Shown: positions 28,020 to 40,800, numbered from the stretch's first letter. The stretch is 64,000 nucleotides of DNA from Cymbidium sinense (GCA_021442155.1 CM038223.1:31904983-31968982), one strand, 5' to 3'. Made by a program: numbers and translations. Notes: generated by a model from the sequence alone, not told the origin.

Positions 28020-28867
28020 TTAAGGCATTATTTAAGCCTTTTTAATTTGAACCACAATCTCATCATCTTGATAATAGAGTCATCAGGTTGGAGAGGTTCA
28101 CCCCAATTACTAGCAACCACCTCCATAAATCTATCATCCATAAGCCACATATTTTGAAATCGAAATGAAATATGAGAGGGAGGTTTATCCGCACTAATCT
28201 TAGGAGAGATGAGCAAGGGAGAATGGTCTGATAGGGTTCTACTGAGATGCTCAATAGAGGTAGCAGGAAGAAGGTTGATCCATAGATCATTAAAAAGGAT
28301 TCTATCTAATCTTTTCCATAGTCTATGGTTATTCTAAGTGAAATGAGATCCAATAAATCCAATATCAGCAAGATGACAATCGAGGATCATGTTATTGAAA
28401 TCCTCCATAAAAAATAGGTTAGGAGCATTGCCACCAACTCATTCAGAAGAGGAAGAGATAATGTTAAAGTTCCCACCCAGAAACTAGGGAGCATTGACAG
28501 AGGAAGAGAAACTAACAAGATCTTCCCACAAAATCCTTCTACCATTCCTATTATAAGAGGCATAGACAAAAGACCCAAAGCAACACAAATTATCACAAGT
28601 AATTTTAGCATTTACAACCTAGGGTAAATCTTGCATAACTTGCAAAACAAAGGGACTCCTCCAAAAAATCCAATTTTTATTATTTGAGTTAACAAAAAAA
28701 TTATCAAAACCAATCATTCTAGAAATATAAGCAATGTTAGATGGGAGAATAAAGGGTTCCAAAATGGCCAAGAAAGAAATATTATGGGAATGAACTAAAT
28801 TATTGATTCTATTTCTAATAGAGAGGGTACCAATCCCTCTCGAATTCCAAATAAGGAAAGAAACCAT
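28020..28867 (-). pseudogene. LINE ORF2 endonuclease domain (EEP/APE type)
   Basis: The segment begins FLIWNSRGIG (Asn of the WN motif) and continues with FLAILEPF (catalytic Glu in LEP), then LGGNFNII, HLADIGFIGSHFT, RLDRILFNDLW and LSDHSPLLI. The order matches plant L1 endonucleases. Two odd points: the expected GDFN reads GNFN, with the active-site Asp replaced by Asn (codon AAC, near 28,470), and the Trp of APW-FLGG and of FTW are both TAG stops. The SDH catalytic His is kept. Confidence 0.92.
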
Positions 28868-28891
28868 TTATTTTTGGGTAGAGGAGCCAGA

Positions 28892-30361
28892 TCAAGTAAC
28901 ATTGGCAAAGCTAGGAAATTTTAATTTAGAGGATTTATTTTTCTTATTAAAAACTATATGAAATTTATTTTTCATGTCCACAGCATCACCATCAGATAAT
29001 GATTGATCAAGAAATTTCTTGGGAAAAGGAGGCCCATTGAGGACAACATTGCATGCCATTTCACCTTCTTCCAAATCATTGTTAGTCAGATTAGGAATCA
29101 GGTCAAGGTTAGAAGAAGAAGCACAAGAAGTATTAGAGGCGAGCAAAACACAAATACCTAAATCAGGGGTAGAAACTATCTCTAAATACTGCACAGCAGC
29201 CATTCCTTCATGATCAATCACTATTCTTTTAGCTAAAGGTGTCAAAGAGGTAGGAATAGATGCATTGGATAGAGAGTTTGCAACCAAAAGTGATGCAGAA
29301 CTATTATTAGTAACATTAATGCCAATATTATTACAATTCAAGTGATTATTCTCATTAAGAGGGACCGTATCATTATTAGCAAGTGTGACATCCTACAGAT
29401 GACCAGGCATTTTCACAACATTATCCGATTGAGGAATAGGAAGCTCAAGGCAATGGCCCTCTGATTCCTGTAAAGAGATATTAGAGACCATCGCATTTTA
29501 TGGTTTAATCAAGGGAGCCTTAAGAGATGGAGTTGATTTAGGAATCACACCAGGACTTTTCTTGAGATGTGGATGGACCACAAAACATTATGAAATCCAT
29601 GAATTTTAAAATGACAACAAAAAATAAGAAAGTTTTCAAAATCCACTTTTTGTAAATAACATTATTTCACTGAGCCTGACCAAATTTCCTTTGGATATTT
29701 TTTTATTATGTCCAATTCAACAAGTATCTGGGCATTAGATGGCCTTGTGTTAGAAGTAGTTGCCTGGTCTAATTAGAGATGTTTACCGAACAACCCAGCC
29801 ATGACATAAATAAATTCAGGATTAAAGAAATGCACACGTAAATTGGGAATGAAAATTCATACAAGTACAATAGGAGACTCCTCCTTAATGTCAAAAAAGG
29901 CATCCATTTCAGCAAACACATCTGACAGTTGAAAACAAAATACGATCATCTAGAAAAAACTTAAGAGTAATCCAAATCATTTGAAAGTTGAATCAGAACA
30001 TGGCGTGGATTGATCAATTCAATAGAAAAAATGCCCGAGAGCTTCAAACTATGAAAAAAAGCTTTAATATTCTCCAAGTAGGATGTCGCAGCACAAATTT
30101 ACTCACCAATGAAAATTCAAATGGTTTAGCAAGCCTTTCAACCACAGAATCAGAACACATAATCATGGGTACACCTTGAAAAGAAGTAGAGATAAGGTCA
30201 AGTGACTCACCCGTGCTATTTTCCTTACCCGCAAGGACATCTTTGAACAATTTTGAAGCCAGGGAGGGATTGGAAGCAGAGATCCCCGAGGATTCAAAAA
30301 GTTTCACAGCCACAATAGAAGAGACTAGATTTCCCCAAGGGGGAACAGAGGTCATAGCCAT
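28892..30361 (-). pseudogene. LINE ORF1 (DUF4283-type, zinc knuckle), inactivated
   Basis: It opens MAMTSVPPWGNLVSS at 30,361 and reads FSLVSKFVLRHPTWRILKLFF, matching the LVGKFxxRPxxxxLRxxF of DUF4283 (PF14111). Further down: LVWIFIPNLRVHFFNPEFIY, GKHL-LDQATTSNTRPSNAQ, ILVELDIIKKYPKEIW and a relic zinc knuckle FCCHFKIHGFHNVLW in which the later Cys positions are lost. The last 149 codons (29,341-28,892) are an open, Ser/Asn-rich acidic tail ending FPSFANVT. Several stops and frameshifts break the middle. The protein would bind the LINE RNA in the particle. Confidence 0.88.
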
Positions 30362-30529
30362 GATCAGCAGGCATGCATTCTAAGCAAACCAAAAAAACCA
30401 AAGGGGGCCATCGAGATGGAAGTGGAGCCAAAAAAACCACATGATGACTAAGGGAGAGAGAAATCGCCAGAGTAGGGCAACGACTAGGGCACTAAAATTT
30501 TGAAAAGAAGAAGTTTTAATTTGAACCAA

Positions 30530-30546
30530 ATTTGTAAAAGCTAGTT
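30530..30546. repeat. LINE target-site duplication, right copy
   Basis: ATTTGTAAAAGCTAGTT, 17 of 17 identical to 23,029-23,045. The base before and the bases after differ from the left copy, fixing the length. Confidence 0.95.
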
Positions 30547-33500
30547 ATTTCTAGTTGGCTTTAAGTTATTCCTAAGGCTTTAATTTATGTGAGAAGTTTC
30601 AAGTTTATTTACTTTTTTTGTTTAGGTTGTTTATATTTAGGTTGGATAGAAAATTTAGTTTTTCTAAGAGCCTAACATCTAGGCATACATCACAAAAAAT
30701 ATAGAATAAAAAGAAACCTAGAAAAGTAGATTGATTCTATTGTGCACCCAATATAAACCAAGCCAAATTAAATCAAAGAATAAGCCAATGCTGCCAAGTA
30801 CACCTTGAAAGAAAGAGAAAAATGGGTAGTTGAGCTTTGTCCTTATACAGCCTGGCCTAGAACTACAAGTCTAAATCTATGGGTCTTCCCCCAAGATAAT
30901 CTCCTTCTTCAGGGACCTCCATTAGGCTTCACAGGCGACCTCTACACCCATTTGTTGGTAGGGTCAGCTCCTGTTAATCCTATACCCCATAGATCCTAAC
31001 CTAATTCTAAGCTCAAATTACTTTTTGATTTTAAAAATAAATCCTAAGACCTATAAAACAAACATCAAGAAAATGCAAACAGCACCTCAGTAGTTATATT
31101 TTCCCACATACGAGCTTAGCATTAGTTGGTTGCCAAGCCCAGCTATCATATTAGGTTATGCTAAGGGATTTATTCATCACCTACAAGCAAGTAATATTTA
31201 TATATACTTTACTATGACGGTCCCTTTTAGCATAGTCCCCTACAGAAGATAGCATTAATTTTAGAAAGAACATCCTCCTATCAAATCTAATGACCAAATA
31301 ATCCTAGACATCCAGTTTAAAATAATACACCATAAAGTAAGAAAAATATCACATCACATCATAGAACATCGCATATCGACCTAACCTAAGTCTAAGATCC
31401 ATAACCTAATAATCTAATGTGTGAAGAAACTGGGCTTGTGTGGTAAGGTTGTACTATGTCTTTTGAAGTTCAAGTTTTATTTTGGATTTCCAATATTTAA
31501 TTTAATTTAATTTTGAGACTTTTAATTTTCATAATTTCACTTTATAGGTGTGTGTCATTGTTATGCTAGAGATTTGAAGTATCAAGATTTCCTTTGGACT
31601 AGTAGTTCTGCGACCTCGGGTGTCTAGACTATGTACCATATATCGCTAATTCTAAAAATATTTGTTTTTTATTCTTTTAACTACTTTTAGTTTTAAAATT
31701 AGTTTAATTTACCATGGATGGTTTCAATTTAAGTGATTTAATGATTTGTAATTTTATTTTCATTTTAGGTGTATTTTACGTTAATATGAAATTAAGTTTT
31801 CAAGAATGAAGAATGAAATAGATTCCACTTTGAGTGGAACCCATTCTATTCAATATCTTAAATCCTAATAGAATGAAGCCTTCATCCTAAGATCAAGGTT
31901 CATTCCAGAGGTCTAACTAAGATCTTAACTATCTTAATTAACCTCATTTGGATTTGATTTGAGTTTAGTTTAATGAACATTTTAATTTTGTTTATTTTGA
32001 ATTTCTATTTTTATTTACTCCTTTTATTTAATGTGGATTAATCATATCTTGATTTAGTTTATTTCATTATGCCATGTTTCTTCAATCAAGTTCAATTAAG
32101 GTTCCTTTATCATAATTTGATTTGAATTGGGTTTCAGTTTAAGCCTAATTCATTTATTATAATTTAAGTTTTATAATTTGATTTTATTTAATTCATTTGA
32201 TTAGATTCATTTCATTTATTTGATTTGTATTATTCATTTACTTAGATTACTTATAGTTATTTATTACATTAATGCTTTTGTTATTGTAATTTACTTTGAT
32301 TTAATTTTCATTTAATTTCCTTACATAGTATGTTTAGTTAATTTGTATTTACTATATTGTTCTTATTATGGCTTTTGTTATATATTTTTATTTTAATTCA
32401 ATTCCTTATTCATTTAATTTTGGTTTTAGGTTAATTTTATTTATTGGTTAATATTTATGTTATGTTTATTATATGTTTGTTTTATATTTATGTTTTGTTT
32501 AATTCATGTTCATTGTATATTTGGTTTATGTTTATGTTAGGTTTAGTAACTTAGATTAATTTTTTACATTTTAGTTTAATTTCACTACTTAAATAATTCA
32601 TCACATTTTTATTTTTTATTGCATTGATTTATATGTTTTCAATTTATTTGATTTTAATCACATTCATGTAATCATTTCATTAGCATTACATTATGAAGTT
32701 TGGATTAGTTTCATTGTTAACTTATGATTCCATTTATTAGTTTAGGTTAGTTCATTATAAGTTATGGGTTTAATTTTCTAAGTTCCAAATTATGTAAGTA
32801 TAATTAATTTATGTGATTATATTTTTTAATGCTTTAGGATTTTATTGTTCATTCAACTTGAATGAGTTGAGATGATTTATATGTCAATGAAATTTATATT
32901 TAGATCTGGAATTTATTGGCTAGCCTTAATCCTAATTGGTTAAAAGTGATTATTTAATTAATTTTCATTCTTTTAATCACTTCATTAAACTTCTTCAAAA
33001 TATAATCAATTGATTTTATTAGCATCAGAGGGCTAGACAATTTATTTTGTGTGAACTGAAGTTAATTTAAATGTTCTAAACTGATCTTTGCAAAGTTTTA
33101 TAAATTTTATAATTTTTTTTTAATATTTCATGTAAATTGACAAATGGACTTGGAAATTCAATATCTTCCGCTCTAGAGGTCAATTAGCTTTAAAATTTTA
33201 ATGGCAAATGGGGCTCTTTGCCAATTTGATTTTCCTAAAGTTTCATCAAACTCAAATGTATAATTTGGGTTTAATTCAGGTTTTAATTCTTTCACTAAAA
33301 CTTTAATTAATCTTAATTTAAATAGAATCATTTATGATTTTATTTTTCCATGTTTCCTCTCTTGAAGAAGCTTGCATAGAGGGTTTATTTAAATTTTTTT
33401 TAAAATTTAGTTGATTTATTAATCTTCCTAAGTTCAGGTTGATTATTTGAATTAATTAATTCAATTAATCAATAAATTAGGTGATTTTGTGTTTTATTAG

Positions 33501-33959
33501 GTTTGAGAGAGTTTCAATAGTATTTTTAAGGTTATCAAGGTTTGCTATAGTGATTTAAATTATTTCCATAATTTTTCATAATTTCCTTTAATTAATTTAT
33601 TTTTTCTATTAAAATTAAGTTTTGGAATTAAAAATTCCTCATCTTTAAATTTATTTTGAAATAAATTATCACAAATTTATCAAAATTATTTTTTAACCTT
33701 AATTTCATTTTCCCAAAGGTTAAAATCATTAGGATTAATGGATTAAGTTTGATTATTTACATTTAAAGCCAAATTAATCAAAAATTACCTTACAAAAATT
33801 GGGGTTATTAGGTTTAATGGATTCCTCTCACTAAGAGGAATCCATAGAGCCCTTATTTAATTTATTTGGCTTAATATTTGATTTATTATGACTTTTTGAA
33901 GTTTTATCATTTTTTTGTAATTTGTAAATCCAGAAAAACCCAAATTTCTTATTTAACCA

Positions 33960-34060
33960 TGTCGGTGCCATGTGGAGTTGACGTGGCCCCGCTTTACATG
34001 TGGCACCGTGCCATTCATCTATGCAGGATCCACATGGATCCCACGTTAAAATGATGGCGA
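33960..34060 (-). promoter_or_regulatory. Conserved ACGT block, L4 copy
   Basis: The plus strand reads GTCGGTGCCATGTGGAGTTG, then ACGTGGCCCCGCTTTACATG, then TGGCACCGTGCC and further on ATCCACATGGATCCCACGTT. L5 (41,735-41,830) shows the same order, with ACACGTGGCA, a canonical ABRE/G-box, and a TATAAA on the sense strand where L4 has mutated. Confidence 0.4.
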
Positions 34061-36043
34061 AACATGGGATCTGATCTATCTATGATCTCCTATAGAAATT
34101 TAATCATATGGTTCAACTAAATCTCGGCTGCTCATTCCTAAGAAAAGTAATGGATGACAAAGATTTCACTTACCTCGGTGATAGTAAAAGCCAAGAGCTG
34201 ACTGCAGCTTTAAGATTATTTTCGGTGATCCAACCATTGAAATTGTTAGATCTCACTTCCAAAACCATCAATACCTCATGTGGATCACATCTACATGGCT
34301 TGATCTTTCTTGAGATCAAGTTTCCTTCATACTGAACTAAAATTGAAAGTAAAGGAGGTCAGGTTTGGTGAGTACCTCACCGACAGCAATCTCAAGCGAT
34401 GGGGTTGACTTGGTTAGCTTCATAATGGTGTGAAGAAGAGACCCTAAGAAGAAGCAATTAAGTTTTCTCCCCATAGATCAGCCTATAGACCAAAACGTGG
34501 ATGAATTTCGATGAGCTTGGTCATTTTCTGGCTTGTCGATGGTGTGGGGTTCCCATAAAGGTTACGCTCAACTGCATTTCACTCATGGAAGGTGATGGAA
34601 TGCTCAATTTAGCATAAGTTTATATCTCTCTTCCTTTTGCAAATAGAGGTTAAGAGCCTCTTTATGCCTTTCTTCTTTCTCTTGGTCAGCAAGGGTGATT
34701 ACTGCCCTTGGAGGCTAGCTCTAAGGGTGATCAACTGCTTTACACTTATCTAGAGGTTGAGATGGAGGAACAATGAGAAGGAATGGATTGAGAGATGAAT
34801 CCTTATTTCATTCATCACCTTCTTTCCATGACATATTCCTTTATTTTGGATTGAGTTGGACTTCCTTAGGTTGCTTAAGATTGTTGTTAATCACCCTTAA
34901 CCCATCTTAGGATGGGTATAGGTGTGTTCCAAAGCATTTGGTTTAAGCTTGGATTCAAAAGGTGTCATTTGAAAATTCTTTTTTGTAGGTTGACTTGGCT
35001 TGGTCTGTTTGGTTGATTAATATTAAATTTATACTTCAATTAAACTAATTTAATCATTCAAGGTATTTTTTATCAAAAATTTTAATGGGATTTGAAGTTT
35101 ATGATTTGCTTACCTCATATTTAACCCATTATTGGATTAAGCAGGTTGGGTTGAATTGAATTGAGTCAAATGGTGTGCTTACCTCAATTATAATAGATTT
35201 TATTTTCAATTATAATGAACCAGTCATTTAAGAATGGATTGGATCATTCAATTCCATTTACATAGGTTTAAAACCCAATTTAGTTCATTTAGGATTAATG
35301 GGTTAGCTTTGGGTTCATTTAAGTCAAATGTCTATATTAGGCAAGTTAATTAGTTGATTTATATTTATTAATCATTCCTAATTATATTTATATAATTAAT
35401 TTGTGTTAATTTTGGTTTGATTAAAATCCAATAAGGTCCATTTAGGCCCATTTTGGTCAAATGACTTATTTAGCCTAATTAAGGCCTCATTGGATTTATA
35501 TTATTTTAAATTTATGTTTAAACATGAATATATCATCATTTAAACTATTTCAAATGATTGATTTTATTTGGTCAAATTTTGGTGGGTTGATCCTTGACTT
35601 GGAGGGTACGTCAAACCCTTTGCCAAAAGGGTTTACCACTACTTGACCTTGATTTGGATTTGATTTCATTTATGTTCATATTATGATTTCATGCTTTTCA
35701 TTTAACTTAATTTGGATTTATTTTGATTTAATTTGAACTTTTTGGGTTTATGTGATTTTTAGTTGAAATAGGGTAACCAGGTTTAATTTTTCAAATTAAA
35801 CCTTAATCTATGTATAATTAAATTCAGATAGTGGTGTATGTTTTGATTTAGAGGTTTTTTGTTTGTTTGATGTTTAGGTTAATTTTACTTAAGCCCGTTA
35901 GGTTAAACTAAACCCCAAGAAGGATGTACTAGGTTATTAGGTGTAATACCCTTAGTGTCTAATTAGGAGATTTCTAATCTAGGATTAGGTATCCTAATTA
36001 CTAATTTTAGGAATGATATTAACATTATCCAAAAATGAGGTCA

Positions 36044-37707
36044 ATAATCCTAGTATAAATCAAAACTTCCTTTGATTCTATTTATTTTTTTCTTTTTCTT
36101 CATCCTCTTTTATAATAGTATCCATTTATTCTTAAGTTTGATGAATTAGTTCACCATTACTATTAAGGACTACTTCAAGTTCTTCACTAGTTTCTACATC
36201 CATGTGTTTGGGTTCAGATGCCTCTTCTTTATGGCTTTCTTAAGTAATAGGAAGTTTCTCCTTGGTAGGAGTAGCTCCTGAACCAAGGTGTATGTCATCC
36301 AAAATTTCTTTATTATAAGGGGATAGATTAAGAGGCTTCATTCCTCCTCTAAAGGTATAAGATGATGACATGCCATTAGTTCGGGGCCTAGACAAAGGTG
36401 ATGAATGTCATTCTCTAAAATGCCTAACAACCGTTAATCTATTTGGCTATGGTGGTGGAAAGGGAAATGAGTGAAGCTTTTGCTCTATGTCTAATGGGGT
36501 TTTTCTCATATAGACTTTCCTAGTCTCCTTCCTAGGATATACCTATTTTTTTCCTATGTAAGTTAGTTCATTTCTATGTCAAGTTAATGACCATGTTATA
36601 AATATTACTAATCAGATATGAAAGGCATGGGTCGATAAGGTCTTCTTCTATCTTGAAAGACTACCTTTCCTTATACTTTATTTTTGGTAGTCATAGCTTC
36701 TTTTAGAATCTCTCTCTTAAGTTCCTTGAAAATGTTTTTTTTTTCATGACCTTGAGGAGCTCTTCCTTGGTGTAAGTAGAGGACCCAACACTTCTATAAA
36801 GGACCTATCATAATCTATCATGAATTTCTTTATTTAATTGCTTGAAACTCTTCTTGTATTCATAAATAATGGAACCAGGTGGAGAACTTGCTATTCTAGA
36901 TACATCTTTCTCTTCCTAGGCTATAAAAAGTGGATTGAACCTACTTCCTCCCAAAAGTGAAGTATCCGGAAGGGTATACCCCTCCATCGCCCTGACTTCT
37001 TTAATTTTTAAGAGCTCACTCTCCTTTCATTATTTAATGGTTTGTCTCCTAAGCCTACTATTCCTATTTTTATTTTAACTTTTAGTCATCAAGAAAGGCT
37101 CAAAAGTTGAACTTATCTCAAAAGTGTTCAAAAAAGAGAGAGTAGGTATCATCTCAATGAGAAGTTTAACTTTATTTAATACATGACCCATATGGACTCT
37201 CTTAATAATTTCTATAGCTACATCTCTATTAATAGCAAGAGTGCTATGGGATACCATGGAGAATTCTAGGATGGGTTTTCAGCCCTTAATGGATGCATTG
37301 CTAATTGGAGCTAGGGTCACTCCATCAGTAGTGATATTCAACTTTTTAGATAATCTACCATTATTAATAGAGAAGTTGATCCCATAAGTAGCAACGAAAA
37401 TGAGTTGCCCAACCATTTCTTATTTCACGAAAGAAAATTATATAAGTTATAACAAACTTTCATTAAAATAATAAAGTTAAAAATCATTTGACCCATCAAG
37501 AGATTTTTTTTAGCTATCCTTATTATGGCAAAGATTTTTTTTAAACTTCTAATTTTTTTTGTTAATATTGTGCAAATAATAAGTACCATCTATTTGATTT
37601 TATCAAATAGAGAAGTTCTATAATTTGTTTCATATATGTTGAGTAAGCTCCACTAAGAATGAAATGGAGAGGTACCCAACAGAAAGAAAGGTAGTCTTAA
37701 TCGTTGA

Positions 37708-37770
<63 letters not shown>

Positions 37771-37800
37771 AAATTTAATTCCTAAAGATGGAGAGAGGAA
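36044..37800 (-). pseudogene. Gypsy-type internal remnant between L5 and L4
   Basis: Bounded on the minus strand by a good tRNA-Arg PBS (37,802-37,821) and the start of L4, this is the whole surviving interior of an element, only about 1.8 kb. The longest open piece (37,075-37,257) continues a frame reading GINFSINNGRLSKKLNITT, LAPISNASIKG, PILEFSMVSHSTLAIN and VAIEIIKRVHMGH, and later EVRAMEGYTLPDTSLLGG. I cannot match this firmly to gag, protease or RT. It might be a worn gag-protease linker. It does not resemble the gag at 20.5-21.5 kb, so the two internals are different parts or different elements. Confidence 0.45.
37709..37766. repeat. (TA)n microsatellite
   Basis: About 58 bp of uninterrupted TA, about 40 bp inside the internal region from the PBS. 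No adjoining TG tract. Confidence 0.97.
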
Positions 37801-37801
37801 T

Positions 37802-37821
37802 TGTCCCCAACGGAGTCGCCT
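37802..37821 (-). other. tRNA-Arg-type primer-binding site of L5 element
   Basis: The minus strand reads AGGCGACTCCGTTGGGGACA. The complement of the 3' end of plant tRNA-Arg(ACG) is TGGCGACTCCACTGGGGATC, recalled from general knowledge. GGCGACTCC and TGGGGA match exactly, 15 of the first 18 positions in all. It starts about 10 nt after the LTR terminal CA (37,833-37,832), as a primer-binding site should. Confidence 0.8.
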
Positions 37822-37831
37822 AAAAAATCTA

Positions 37832-40800
37832 TGGAGAAAATTTATGACACCACATAGATTTCAAAAATTTATCATTTTGATAATCAAAAACATCATTGAA
37901 GAATAATGTACCATCTCAAGAGATGAAAATAACACTTTACAAAGGACTTTATTATTTAATAAAAGACTCCTAAAATAGATAGGTCCATGATGTTCTAGAG
38001 ATTCTTCCCATGAAATATATGGTGAAATAGAGCATGGTTTATTTCTTGCAAAGTTTTAAGTTCGTATAAGGGTAAGCCCTTATAATTAATTACATTTTAA
38101 GAAAGAAATAATTTCTTAAGAAAACTCTCAATTAAATGAATTGGCTTATATATTTATATGGATTCCAAATTATTTCTTAAAAGGATTGTTAATTTAGAAA
38201 TTCAAAGGGGAATGTTGCAAGGCGAAAGTGTTCCTTTTTGGATGTCAATCAAAAATAAGTAGAAAATTATTTTGGGATACTGGATGCCTAATAAGTATTT
38301 CAGCTATCTTAGTGCTGGGATCTTCATTTTTGAAATTAAAATTATTAAGATTTTGAGTTAACATTTCATTAGAAATCTAGTACTTAGATTCTGATAGCAC
38401 AAGACTATAAAAATGCCTAGTGGTTGAAGACTTATTCTAATAAGATGCTTCATAACCTAAGTCTAAAAATGCTTCTAACATAAGTCAGAGGCATGACCTT
38501 GCTTACTTTTTATGTGAATTATTGGTTCTCTTTCTCTCTTAAGAAAATAGACCTATCCTTGGCTCTTCTTGATTTATTTCCTGCTTAGACAGGGTTGCCA
38601 ACTAATACTACCTAAGTGATTTCAAGTTCATGAGTTCGGTCTTATGAATGCAAGATGTCAGAGTTATTATACTTAGCAAAGGAAAGTAAGAGCCTACACT
38701 CACTCCCTAACTCTAAAATCATGACTAGTATGTTAAGGTTATATATTATAGACTCATAATTTTATTTTTAAGGCTTTAGGTATGCGAATTTATGCCAAAG
38801 ATGATATGTATTTAAAAGAAGCTTATGTGCTAAATTAATATGAAAAGGCATACTTCTCTAAGAAGGGTAGTCATCCTCACGTTAGATACCCCCCTTATGT
38901 GTAATGGGTGAAGAGCATAATTTAAGAGGTACAAAGAATATGCTTACATGGTTCACAAAGTCTAAGTATTTTGAGTTGCAAAATTCTAACAATAAAATCT
39001 TAAAAATATTATGTAAAATAAAAGAATATGCATATATTTTAAAATCCAAAAATAAAATCCTAAACCTTACAAAACAAAAGTCAAGAAAAACATATAGCGC
39101 ACCAGTAGTTTATATTTCAAACATACGAGCTTAGCAACAATGGTTACTAAGCAAGTTGTCCTATTAAGCTATGCTTAGGGACTTAAGTAACACTCGTAAG
39201 CAAATAATATTTATTATGTTTTATTATGATAGTCTTTTAAGCATAACTCCTTGTAGAAAGCTATATTAACTTAAAAGGATGTCCTAATAACCAAACTAGC
39301 GAGTAAACAATTTTTAACCATCCAGTTTAAAATAATACACCAAAAAATAAGAAAATGATCACATCATAAATCATTAGCCTAACCTAAATTTAGGATTGGT
39401 GACCTAGTAATCAAGTGTTTGAAAAGAGAGGCTTGTGTGGTATAATTGTACTAGGCCTTCTTAGGTTCAAGTTTTGATTAGAGTTTAAATTTTGTTCAAT
39501 TTTATCATTAGATGATTTTAATTTAAATGATTAAATTAATTTAAAATTTCTTTTGAATTTTAGGTTTATTCTTTTATGTTTAAGTTGAATTTAGGATCTA
39601 AAGAATTAAGATTAAAATAAAGCCTGCTTTGAACAGAAACCATTATATTCAACATCCTAATCCTAGTAGAAACAAATCTCTACCCTGAGGTGAAAATATA
39701 TTTTAGGGGTCAAATTAAGAATCCAAGTATCCTAATTAACCCTTTTGAATTTATTTAAAGAATTTAATTGAATTGAGTTTAATTTGATTTATGTTCATTT
39801 AATTTTGTTAAGATTTTAAGGATTTAGTTCATTAGAGTTATTAATTATTGGATATATATTTCATATATTGGGTTTAATTTGGCTTTAATAATTTAAATAA
39901 TGCTTAATTCCTTCATTTAGATTTTATTTTATAAATTTTATTGAATTTTACTGATTTTAAATGTTGTTTGAATTTAATGATTCTATCTTTTCATTTAAAT
40001 TTAATTAAATTTAAATTGGTTAATGTATCTTGACTTGATCAAGTTGTAATTTGATTATAATTTAAAATGATCTTTTACTTAAATTTTAATTAAGAGTTTG
40101 ATCATTTAATTTATTGAATTTAGTTACTTGATTTATATATTATTTTATCTTGATGATTATTTAATTTAAAATCTTTTTATTTAATTTAATTAATTTGATT
40201 TGTTTAAGTTTTATGTTGATTGATTCAGCTTATTCCATCAAGTTAAAGTTCCAAATTAGTTTCAATTTAAGGTTCATTTGATTAGACATTTTCTTTTATT
40301 AAAATTGATTTTAAGATCTTTTGATTTCAAATGATTTATTATGATTTCTTTAATTTTAAGTCTTTATTGATTTAATTATTCAATTTATTACTTAAGTTGA
40401 TATATGGAGTATTTTATAATTAAGAGTTTATTACTAAATTAAACTTTTTATGATTAAGTTTTGCTCTTTTTTATTTGGCTATTGATCTTAGCCTATGGAT
40501 TCTAAAGAAATGAAGTGCTTAAGGTTCCAAACCTAATATAGGCCATCCTAGGCTTCTAGATTATTTACATTAGATAATTCTATCAATTATTTATGCTTAA
40601 TTACAATTTCAATTATTCACTTAATATTAAGTGAATTTGGAATAATTTCAATTTAATGCTTTGTTATTTAATTATGGAATTCAGTGGTTAATTAATCATA
40701 ATTTTTAATTAATTATTTGATTTGACATGGATCTATTAATTTAAGAACTTAGGATTTAATTAATTTCAAGCCTTTAATTATTTCTTAAACTCTAAATATG

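Larger units (their letters stand above)
24706..28867 (-). pseudogene. LINE ORF2 polyprotein (EN-RT-zf-RNase H), inactivated
   Basis: ORF2 starts MVSFLIWNSRGIG at 28,867, the usual start of plant L1 ORF2, 24 nt after the ORF1 stop. One frame carries the endonuclease, connector and most of the reverse transcriptase down to about 26,204 and again near 26,113. In-frame stops occur near 28,619, 28,486, 28,335, 28,028, 27,644, 26,681 and 25,171. Frameshifts are inferred in the T-run near 27,310, near 26,200, near 26,100 and between 25,860 and 25,660. The intact protein would nick the target and copy the LINE RNA at the nick. Domain details are given in the separate entries. The length, about 1,390 codons, is normal for the family. 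Confidence 0.93.
23046..30529 (-). mobile_element. Full-length plant L1-type LINE, decayed
   Basis: A 7.48-kb non-LTR retrotransposon on the minus strand with, in order, a short 5' UTR (30,529-30,362), ORF1 (30,361-28,892), a 24-bp gap, ORF2 (28,867-24,706: endonuclease, reverse transcriptase, zf-RVT, RNase H), a 1.66-kb 3' UTR and a tail of only about six A. A perfect 17-bp target duplication flanks it. A carboxy-terminal RNase H is typical of plant L1 elements. ORF2 has at least seven nonsense codons and about four frameshifts, so the copy cannot be autonomous. It sits within L4 and is therefore younger than that LTR. Confidence 0.95.
21905..36043 (-). mobile_element. Giant LTR copy L4 (sense -), split by a LINE
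   Basis: The minus-strand LTR starts at 36,043 (TTGACCTCATTTTTGGATAATG) and ends at 21,905 (CTATGTGGTGTTACA). Removing the LINE (23,046-30,529) and one target duplication leaves about 6.6 kb, in line with L2, L5 and L7. The sequence on the two sides of the LINE is continuous when compared with L3 at about 17,800-18,000. The marker lies near 31,140 and the ACGT block near 33,960-34,060. It is followed on the minus strand by the gag remnant, so it serves as its 5' LTR, and it is preceded by the internal remnant 36,044-37,800, so it also occupies the 3' LTR position of that element. Confidence 0.78.

Noticed and set aside
34108..34335. 75-codon plus ORF in L4
   Set aside because: It lies antisense within the LTR, is not conserved in L5 at the aligned place as far as I can see, and has no domain.
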